14,649 bases of DNA, taken from Bacillota bacterium. GTDB taxonomy: Bacteria > Bacillota > Clostridia > Clostridiales > Clostridiaceae. Where the stretch lies: contig JAEZAL010000154.1 in assembly GCA_023427705.1 (NCBI GenBank), positions 1 through 14,649 of the forward strand, written 5' to 3'. The first letter of the stretch is position 1, and each line of letters opens with the position of its first letter. A program made the translations under genes and the position numbers. Below the pieces are notes generated by a model, which saw only the letters and a list, made by a program, of their open reading frames with translations, was not told the DNA's origin and made no database searches. Shown in pieces: positions 7,241 through 12,973 of the stretch.

Positions 7241-7269
7241 ATAATATCATTTACAAAAGCATTCTACAA
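7241..7269 (-). promoter_or_regulatory. Extended -10 promoter of HAD-splB
   Basis: On the minus strand TATTAT (7246-7241) is immediately preceded by TGA, making an extended -10. The -35 position at 17-base spacing is TTGTAG (7269-7264), a half match. The site lies between the VanW-gene terminator and the HAD ribosome binding site. Confidence 0.5.
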
Positions 7270-7292
7270 TAAACTTAGACCTATAAAAAAGC

Positions 7293-7322
7293 AAAAAACA
7301 TTTTACTAAAAGTAAAATGTTT
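7293..7322 (-). terminator. Terminator of the VanW-family gene
   Basis: AAACATTTTAC (7296-7306) pairs perfectly with GTAAAATGTTT (7312-7322), an 11-bp stem with a five-base loop. On the minus strand it runs into TTTTTT (7298-7293), then GC and a second run of six T. It lies 17 bases after the stop codon. Confidence 0.9.
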
Positions 7323-7339
7323 CTTATTATTAATTACTA

Positions 7340-8806
7340 TTATTGATTTGGCTTTTGCTCATCATCACTAGTAGTTTCTTCATTTTGATTTTCTTGATTT
7401 TGAGTATTTTCTTGAGGTTTATTTTCTTCCTTTTTAGGTTCTTCCTTTTTCTTAGTACCTTTTTTAACAATAGTATCAGTTGTCAAATAAACATCAGTAG
7501 CAATGAATTCTCTATCTACTTCAACTCCATTTTCATAAGTTACTTGGTAAGAGCTTGCCTTATACCCAGTCATTCCATAAGATACTACCTTTTCTGTTCC
7601 TTCTAGCATAGTAGCATCATCTTCATATTTTTTTGGTGGATTATATGTTTCATGTATTTCATTCACAAGGTCATATGTTTTATTTCCCATGGCTTCCACA
7701 TTACCATATATACTAAAGTTTACTACACCACCACTTACATAACCTTGAATAAATATAGGAAAATCATAAGTATTAATAAACTTATAATCAACATAAGGAT
7801 TTGCTACTGTTGCATCTAGCCCTGGCTCTGAATATGAAACTGTTAAAGAGTGATTCATTCTTTCTGTAGATCTAATATTAGCTCTCATTACAGCTCTATA
7901 TAAAGTTGTTGATACTTGGCAAATACCTCCACCGTAATCAGGTACTATTTTATTTCCTACATAAGTATTAGCTTTTTCATATCCTTTATCTGGAGTTGTA
8001 TCTCCTATTAAACCATTATAGCTAAATTCTTCTCCTGGCATAAGGATAGTTCCATTAATTGTTTCAGCAGCTATCTCCATATTTCTAACTCTACCATCAC
8101 CAGTATCGTTATAATTACTACTATAAGTGCTAATTCTTCCTGTTATCTTTTCTAAATCAGAAGCTTTTATTTTTGCTTCTTGATCCTTTAGTTCAAAAGT
8201 TAATTCAACTTCATGACTTGGATCTCCATTAATATTTTCAACTAATTTATTATGAAGTTCATCTTTATCTATAGTCTTACCAGACTCTTCTGGAATAATA
8301 GAAATATTGCCAGAATTAATGCTTATAGCTGCATTCTTAGGTGCAACATCAATTTCATCTAGTACTTTATTTTCAAAAACTGATAAAGCTTCCTCGTCAT
8401 ATTTAATTTCTGCATTTAATTCTATAGATTTATTTCCTTTAACTAATGAATTCTTAGCAAATATACCTTTATCTTTTCCATATACTATTGCTTCATCTAC
8501 TATAGTTTCAAAATCATAACTTGGATTTAAAGCATCATAACTTAAATCTAATGATTTATCAGCAACTATAACCTTTAACTTCTTGTCCATAATTAAATTA
8601 GGTAACTTCTCTTCTAATAAATTTATAGCCTCTTCCTTATTTAATCCACCTATATTTACACCATAAACCTGAATTCCCGGATAAATTTTATTTTCCCAAG
8701 CTGCAACTTTTTTATTAATTGAAAATATATATCCTATAATTCCTACAACAACTATTGCAATAATTGCTACTGCAGCTATTAATGTATTTTTATTTATTTT
8801 TTTCAT
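7340..8806 (-). CDS. Membrane-anchored VanW / peptidoglycan-binding-like / G5-like protein
   Basis: Probable cell-wall-associated protein of the VanW family (Bacillus YoaR type); the biochemical role of VanW domains is unknown. Architecture: short basic N-terminus; one hydrophobic segment at about 9-30 that anchors it or acts as an uncleaved signal; a putative peptidoglycan-binding region (PF12229-like) at about 45-220 beginning GVNIGGLNKEEA; and a VanW domain at about 240-368 with RNMEIAAETING, PGEEFSYN, DYGGGICQVSTTLYRA and NPYVDYKF. A G5-like domain follows at about 375-450, then a Lys/Glu/Gln/Asn-rich tail from 450 to 488. The start is ATG 8804-8806, with AAAGGAG (8815-8821) eight bases upstream. 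A GTG three codons earlier lies inside that site and is rejected. An AT-rich leader holds tandem TATAAT hexamers (8854-8864) but no convincing -35. It is the last gene of the wall-related block, with separate terminators on both sides. Confidence 0.88.
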   Translation of the reverse strand: MKKINKNTLIAAVAIIAIVVVGIIGYIFSINKKVAAWENKIYPGIQVYGVNIGGLNKEEAINLLEEKLPNLIMDKKLKVIVADKSLDLSYDALNPSYDFETIVDEAIVYGKDKGIFAKNSLVKGNKSIELNAEIKYDEEALSVFENKVLDEIDVAPKNAAISINSGNISIIPEESGKTIDKDELHNKLVENINGDPSHEVELTFELKDQEAKIKASDLEKITGRISTYSSNYNDTGDGRVRNMEIAAETINGTILMPGEEFSYNGLIGDTTPDKGYEKANTYVGNKIVPDYGGGICQVSTTLYRAVMRANIRSTERMNHSLTVSYSEPGLDATVANPYVDYKFINTYDFPIFIQGYVSGGVVNFSIYGNVEAMGNKTYDLVNEIHETYNPPKKYEDDATMLEGTEKVVSYGMTGYKASSYQVTYENGVEVDREFIATDVYLTTDTIVKKGTKKKEEPKKEENKPQENTQNQENQNEETTSDDEQKPNQ

Positions 8807-8936
8807 CAGCCCCACTCCTTTCTAACTAATCCCATCGTTAGCATATCATTATTATTATATTATATTTTTCAATATAAATTAATATAAATCTCAACATTAT
8901 TTTCTTCTGCGAAAATGCTTATTATTTATAAATAAT

Positions 8937-8979
8937 AAAAAAACAGATGGACTTCTATTATACAACAGAATATCCATCT
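8937..8979 (-). terminator. Terminator of the GH25 gene
   Basis: AGATGGA (8945-8951) pairs with TCCATCT (8973-8979), and an inner TTCT/AGAA pairing (8953-8956 with 8967-8970) extends the stem past a small bulge. After one base, the minus strand has seven T (8943-8937). It lies 14 bases after the GH25 stop. Confidence 0.8.
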
Positions 8980-8993
8980 TTAAAATAATAAAC

Positions 8994-9935
8994 TTATACA
9001 ACTACTTTACTTCTAACTTGAGAAGTTTCACCATCATAATCAAAAGCTTCTATTGATATTGTAACTGGAACATTAGTTTTAACTGGTAACTGAGATAGCT
9101 TAATTTCAAAGCAAGTGTCATCTTTATCAACAGTACCAATCCAATAACCATTTTCAAAAATATTATACCCTAAAATATCAGAATCAGTATTTTTAGTCCA
9201 AGTAACCTTTAACATACCTCCCTGTTTAACTGCATTTAAATTTCTTACTTGCATTGGTTGCATTAATAAATCTAGGTTATCTGGTCCCCAGTTTGCATCT
9301 ACAGGACTTCCAACTCCTTGAACTGTTTCATCTTCACTATATTGCCACACTCTCCATCTTGTCCATCCGCCTACATCTGGTGGAAATGGAGGGTTACCTG
9401 GTATTTTAGTATACATTGCTATCCACAATGGCATAGTCTTTAAAGGTTGACTTCCATCAGGTAATTTAAAATCATCATAAAGTTCAATAAAGAAAGTCCC
9501 TGTGTATAACATCAATCTTCTTCTAGTTTTTTTCTCAAAACATTTTTTAAACCTTTCTATCCAATCTATTAATGCCTTTGTACTTATTTTATTATCTACA
9601 GGAGCTTCTACATCTAATACGGGGAATAAATCTCCATAATTTTTATTTCCAAATCCCTCCTGTAATATGTTAATAAAATCATTACATTGTGAGTCAGCAG
9701 TAGTTAAATCATAAGAAGGTATCGCATAGTGATAAGCACCTACTGGTATTCCGTAATCCCTTGCTGCTTTTGCATACTCTAAGAACTTTCTATCTGCTCT
9801 AAATCTTCCAGATCCAGAACCGGAAGCTCTTAAATATAAAAAGTCAATAGTTCTTGCTAAAGTTTGAAAATTAACATTTTGAGTGTATTCATTTATGTCT
9901 ATTCCAAAAGTACTATTAGGATTTTTATTTTGCAT
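8994..9935 (-). CDS. GH25 lysozyme (muramidase) with C-terminal FnIII-like domain, no signal peptide
   Basis: Glycoside hydrolase family 25 enzyme, cleaving the beta-1,4 bond between N-acetylmuramate and N-acetylglucosamine in peptidoglycan. The catalytic barrel spans about residues 9-222: GIDINEY with Asp13, FLYLRASG, VGAYHYA, FPVLDVEAP with the acidic pair Asp108/Glu110, LWIAMYT, WRVWQYS, and VDANWG with Asp213. The last 85 or so residues (MQVRNLNAV ... LKVTWTKN ... GYNIFENG ... ISIEAFD) resemble a fibronectin type III domain, perhaps for wall or glycan attachment. There is no N-terminal signal peptide or membrane segment, so release would need lysis, a holin-like route, or action inside the mother cell. 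ATG 9933-9935 has GGAGG (9940-9944). It follows the kinase gene by 68 bases with no terminator, so it may belong to the two-component operon. No phage genes are nearby. Confidence 0.9.
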   Translation of the reverse strand: MQNKNPNSTFGIDINEYTQNVNFQTLARTIDFLYLRASGSGSGRFRADRKFLEYAKAARDYGIPVGAYHYAIPSYDLTTADSQCNDFINILQEGFGNKNYGDLFPVLDVEAPVDNKISTKALIDWIERFKKCFEKKTRRRLMLYTGTFFIELYDDFKLPDGSQPLKTMPLWIAMYTKIPGNPPFPPDVGGWTRWRVWQYSEDETVQGVGSPVDANWGPDNLDLLMQPMQVRNLNAVKQGGMLKVTWTKNTDSDILGYNIFENGYWIGTVDKDDTCFEIKLSQLPVKTNVPVTISIEAFDYDGETSQVRSKVVV

Positions 9936-10003
9936 TTTTCCTCCAAGAAAAATTATCTCTATATCAGTTTATTAACTATGTTCCTAAAAGGTTACTCCAA
10001 TAT

Positions 10004-11584
10004 TTAAATAGCACGCTTTAGTTTAATATAGAAACTTATATCATTTCCTATACAATCAGCCCAAATTTCTCCATCATGTAGCTTAACTATATTTTTTGAT
10101 ATAGCTAGCCCAAGACCACTTCCTTTAACATTAGAATTTCTAGCTTCATCTACTCTGTAAAATCTATCAAATAATCTTTCAATCTTTTCTTTAGCAATAT
10201 TTTCACCCTTATTTCTAATTACTATGGTTACATACCCATTATCTTCAAATGAATATACTACTACTTTTCCAGGTTTAAATGAATATTTAATTGCATTAGA
10301 AAATAAATTTTCAATGACCCTAACCATTTTACTGGCATCTATTTCTACAATAGATTTTTCATCTACAAATTTCTTTTCTACTTCTATCTCATTTTCTTCA
10401 AATATAGGAATATATTCTTCTATAATTTGTGATAAAAATTCAACAATATTTACTTTACTCTTTTCTAAAGCTACACCTTGGTTATTAATCTTAGTATATT
10501 CAAATAAATCTTCTATTAATTCTTTTAATTGATTAGATTTATTAAATGCAATATTTAAGTATTCCTTCATCATTCCTTCATCTTCATACTTATGATCTTT
10601 AACTAACCCTATATATCCCATAACAGATGTTAATGGAGTTCTTAAATCATGTGAAACATTAGTAATAAGTTCAGTTTTAGTTTTCTCAGATCTTCTTTCT
10701 GCTTCCATTCTATTTTGAATTTCAGAAGCCATATTGTTAATATTTTCAGCTAGGTTTTTAATTTCATCCTTACCTTTTTCTTCTACTCTATGAGATAAAT
10801 CTCCACTAGAAATTACTCTAACCCCCGCAGCAATTTCCTCTAAGTACTTCATCTTTTTATTTGTAACTATTATAAATATTGAAATAAATACTATTACAGA
10901 TAAAAAAAGGGCTAAAAAAGAGTTCTTATCAGTATAATATTCATACGATATATATGGTGTTGGTGCTTCATAGTACACAAGATAAGCTCTATCACCACTT
11001 ATGTTAACTGGGTAAAGATAAGTTCTTTCAGCACCTTCCTCTTGAATAGTATTGCTTTTATCCAAAATAGTATATATATCTAACTTATCTTGGCCATCCC
11101 CATTTATATTATAAAGAATTTTACCATCTAAATCTGTTAAATATATTTTTGCTTTTCCATTATTAAACTTATTTAATATATCAGTTATTGCTTCTTCATC
11201 ATCTAAGCCATTTATTTTAGGTGAATTATTTGTAGCATTATAACTATTCTCACTAGAAGTTAATTCCCTAGCAATACTATTAGCTTTAGATTGAATTTCA
11301 CCTAAATCATATTCTATCCTTGTACTAACCCTATTTTTTGCAAGCATTTTATTAGAAAATCCATAAAATAAGAATGCAGTAGCAAAGCATATAGCAAAGA
11401 CTACCATAAGCTCAAATCTTATACTTTTTTCTATATTTCTTAGTATCCAATCAAAAACACCTCTAACTTTAAGTCCAATTTTTGAATTATAAATTTTATA
11501 AAACATCCTTTTGAAAAGGTTTTTAATCCTTTTTAAAAATCCAATTTTCTCTTTTTTCTTCTGTTCTTTTTTTCTACCTATCAA
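10004..11584 (-). CDS. Membrane sensor histidine kinase (VanS-like)
   Basis: Sensor kinase of a two-component system. Architecture: an unusually long, basic cytoplasmic N-terminus (about 1-56); TM1 at about 57-76; an extracytoplasmic sensor loop of about 145 residues (77-221); TM2 at 222-241; HAMP at about 242-294; and HisKA with the H-box NVSHDLRTPLTS and phospho-acceptor His312. The ATPase domain follows, with N-box ENLFSNAIKYS (425-435), a VanS-type NKGENI in place of the usual DxGxG, an F-box FDRFYRVDE, and GSGLGLAISK (488-497). The frame opens with TTG at 11582-11584, inside the last codons of the response regulator (11-base overlap). The kinase frame has a stop three codons upstream, so translational coupling is likely. 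A GGGGGG run lies about 11 bases before the TTG. The next Met (residue 27) has poor spacing to its purine run but cannot be excluded. The signal is unknown; the wall-enzyme neighbour suggests envelope sensing. Confidence 0.92.
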   Translation of the reverse strand: MIGRKKEQKKKEKIGFLKRIKNLFKRMFYKIYNSKIGLKVRGVFDWILRNIEKSIRFELMVVFAICFATAFLFYGFSNKMLAKNRVSTRIEYDLGEIQSKANSIARELTSSENSYNATNNSPKINGLDDEEAITDILNKFNNGKAKIYLTDLDGKILYNINGDGQDKLDIYTILDKSNTIQEEGAERTYLYPVNISGDRAYLVYYEAPTPYISYEYYTDKNSFLALFLSVIVFISIFIIVTNKKMKYLEEIAAGVRVISSGDLSHRVEEKGKDEIKNLAENINNMASEIQNRMEAERRSEKTKTELITNVSHDLRTPLTSVMGYIGLVKDHKYEDEGMMKEYLNIAFNKSNQLKELIEDLFEYTKINNQGVALEKSKVNIVEFLSQIIEEYIPIFEENEIEVEKKFVDEKSIVEIDASKMVRVIENLFSNAIKYSFKPGKVVVYSFEDNGYVTIVIRNKGENIAKEKIERLFDRFYRVDEARNSNVKGSGLGLAISKNIVKLHDGEIWADCIGNDISFYIKLKRAI

Positions 11585-12287
11585 TTTTATAGCCTACCCC
11601 CCATACAGTTTTAATATATTTAGGCTTTCTAGGGTCCTCTTCTATCTTTTCTCTAACCTTTCTTATATGTACCATAACTGTATTATCAGACTGCATAAAG
11701 TCTTGTTTCCATACACTACTATAAATATTTTCTATACTAAACACCTTGCCTCTATTTTCTCCAAGTAAAACTAATATATCAAACTCTGTTGGAGTTAATT
11801 TTATTTCTTCTCCATCCTTAAATACTTCGTGAGTTTCTAAATTAACAGTTAATTCATCTATTTCTAATATATTTTCTTCTTGTATTTGAATATCTGCCTT
11901 AGAAGTGATATGGTTAAATCTTTTATATCTTCTAAGTTGAGATTTCACTCTAGCTACTAACTCTAATGGATTAAATGGTTTTGTTAAATAATCATCTGCT
12001 CCAGTATTTAATCCTAAAATCTTATCCATATCTTCAGATTTAGCAGAAAGCATAATTATAGGCATTTCCCTTGCCTCTCTAATCTTTAAACATGCTTCTA
12101 TACCATTTACTTTAGGCATCATTATATCTAAGATAATTAAATCAACCTCATTTTCCTCTAAAATCTCTAACGCTTCTTCCCCATTTTCAGCCTTTAGAGT
12201 TTCATAGCCTTCACCCTTTAAATATATATCTATTAGGTCTCTTATTTCTTTCTCATCATCAACTATTAATATTCTTTCTTTACTCAC
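11574..12287 (-). CDS. OmpR/PhoB-family response regulator (VanR-like)
   Basis: Transcription factor partner of the overlapping histidine kinase. The receiver domain spans residues 1-120: ILIVDDE with the acidic pair Asp10/Asp11, LIILDIMMP with phospho-acceptor Asp54, IIMLSAKSE, and DDYLTKPFNP with the conserved Lys. The winged-helix DNA-binding domain spans about 140-236, with LTPTEFDILVLLGENRG, VMVHIRKVREKI and the terminal IKTVWGVGYKI. The start is GTG 12285-12287 (237 aa), with AAAGGGAG (12296-12303) eight bases upstream. A longer frame opening at another GTG overlaps the ribosome binding site. The gene has its own leader with repeated TTTAAG boxes that may be its own binding sites. Its targets probably include the downstream kinase and GH25 genes, but that is inference from position. 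Confidence 0.95.
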   Translation of the reverse strand: MSKERILIVDDEKEIRDLIDIYLKGEGYETLKAENGEEALEILEENEVDLIILDIMMPKVNGIEACLKIREAREMPIIMLSAKSEDMDKILGLNTGADDYLTKPFNPLELVARVKSQLRRYKRFNHITSKADIQIQEENILEIDELTVNLETHEVFKDGEEIKLTPTEFDILVLLGENRGKVFSIENIYSSVWKQDFMQSDNTVMVHIRKVREKIEEDPRKPKYIKTVWGVGYKIDR

Positions 12288-12340
12288 AACATCCACTCCC
12301 TTTCAGTTCTAAAATCAGTTTACCATACTCTAAACCTTTA

Positions 12341-12401
12341 TCTATATTTTAAATAAAATATCTTAATAATTAATCTTAAAATTTCTTAAAAAAAACTTAA
12401 A
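12341..12401 (-). promoter_or_regulatory. Response-regulator promoter with phased TTTAAG boxes
   Basis: On the minus strand TTTAAG occurs at 12401-12396, 12390-12385 and 12380-12375, with ATTAAG at 12367-12362. Steps between copies are 11, 10 and 13 bases. OmpR/PhoB-family regulators usually bind direct repeats about 11 bases apart, upstream of or overlapping the -35. A candidate -10, TATAGA (12346-12341), lies 17 bases from a weak -35, TTATTA (12369-12364), which overlaps the last box. This arrangement fits positive autoregulation. AT-richness makes chance copies possible. Confidence 0.45.
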
Positions 12402-12453
12402 TAAAAGTATAAATAACATAGTTTTTATTTGCATCGTTATTCTTCTTATATAG

Positions 12454-12486
12454 TAAAAATGCTACACATTTTAAGTACAGCATTTT
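12454..12486 (-). terminator. Terminator after the MFS remnant
   Basis: AAAATGCT (12456-12463) pairs with AGCATTTT (12479-12486) around a 15-base loop that can add a short inner stem. On the minus strand the arm ends in five T (12459-12455). It lies about 105 bases after the MFS remnant stop and upstream of the response-regulator promoter. Confidence 0.6.
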
Positions 12487-12590
12487 ATTAACTATGCAAT
12501 TTTATTATATAAATTATCTCGTATGCACTTTTAGTTATCCTATATTTATTTTCTTTTGTTTTCTATATGTAAAAGCTTATTTTTTTATAA
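12487..12590. other. AT-rich non-coding stretch between MFS remnant and its terminator
   Basis: This is the remaining part of the roughly 300-base gap between the response-regulator gene and the MFS remnant. I see no coding frame, RNA gene or strong stem-loop in it. A hexamer TATGCA occurs twice (12493-12498, 12522-12527) without other symmetry. It probably represents the 3' untranslated tail of the former transporter gene. Confidence 0.5.
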
Positions 12591-12863
12591 TTAATTAGCA
12601 ACTTCTGTTCTTTTAATTAGAACATTAAAAATAATTACTATAATTAATACTATAGGAAAGAAACTTGCAGCTATAATTCCAAATTTAATATTATCATTAA
12701 ATATACCAGATACTGTACCTACTACTGTAGGTCCAATGGAACAGCCTATATCTCCTGCTAAAGCTAAGAATGCAAACATCATAGTTCCACCTCTTCTTAC
12801 TTTTGAAGATGCAATACTAAATGTTCCTGGCCAAAGAATACCAACTGATAAGCCACAGTATGT
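12591..12863 (-). pseudogene. C-terminal remnant of an MFS transporter
   Basis: The open frame encodes 90 residues that read as the end of a 12-helix major-facilitator permease. It starts TYCGLSVGILWPGTFSIA, continues with a loop VRRGGT, then a helix MMFAFLALAGDIGCSIGPTVVG, then a final hydrophobic helix of about 20 residues and a short polar end. A full MFS protein is about 390-420 residues, so over three quarters is missing. A stop codon (12864-12866) lies directly upstream in frame, and no further transporter sequence is visible before the hppA terminator at about 12900. An internal ATG pair (12777-12782) has an AGAGGTGG-like site, so a 63-residue piece could be translated, but this site is also simply the codons for Arg-Arg-Gly-Gly. 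The substrate is unknown. The remnant looks like a deletion scar. Confidence 0.8.
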
Positions 12864-12898
12864 TTATAATTAAATTTCAAAATAATTCTCCATTCTAT

Positions 12899-12966
12899 AA
12901 AAAATACATATTATCTTATGACTTATATTTAAATAATATTTTAATCAATAAGATAATATGTATTTT
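12899..12966 (-). terminator. Long-stem terminator of hppA
   Basis: An 18-bp perfect inverted repeat (12901-12918 with 12949-12966; arm AAAATACATATTATCTTA) encloses a 30-base AT-rich loop. Six T (12904-12899) end the minus-strand hairpin. It lies seven bases after the hppA stop. The arm length and loop are unusual for a plain terminator, but no target-site duplication is visible to suggest a mobile element. Confidence 0.75.
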
Positions 12967-12973
12967 AGTTTTT

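Noticed and set aside
8919..8938. A perfect 20-bp AT-only palindrome upstream of the VanW-family gene
   Set aside because: It contains no G or C and such palindromes arise often in DNA this AT-rich; it may add to the GH25 terminator, but I cannot assign it a role.
8994..9935. Prophage endolysin interpretation of the GH25 gene
   Set aside because: No holin, tail, integrase or attachment-site repeats are near, and the neighbours are chromosomal housekeeping and regulatory genes.
7340..12287. Possible glycopeptide-resistance (van) cluster because of VanR/S-like and VanW-like genes
   Set aside because: No vanH, ligase, vanX or vanY homologue is present; VanW domains and VanRS-like kinases are widespread in clostridia outside resistance clusters.
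12493..12527. TATGCA repeated twice, 29 bases apart
   Set aside because: Too short and without flanking similarity; expected by chance.
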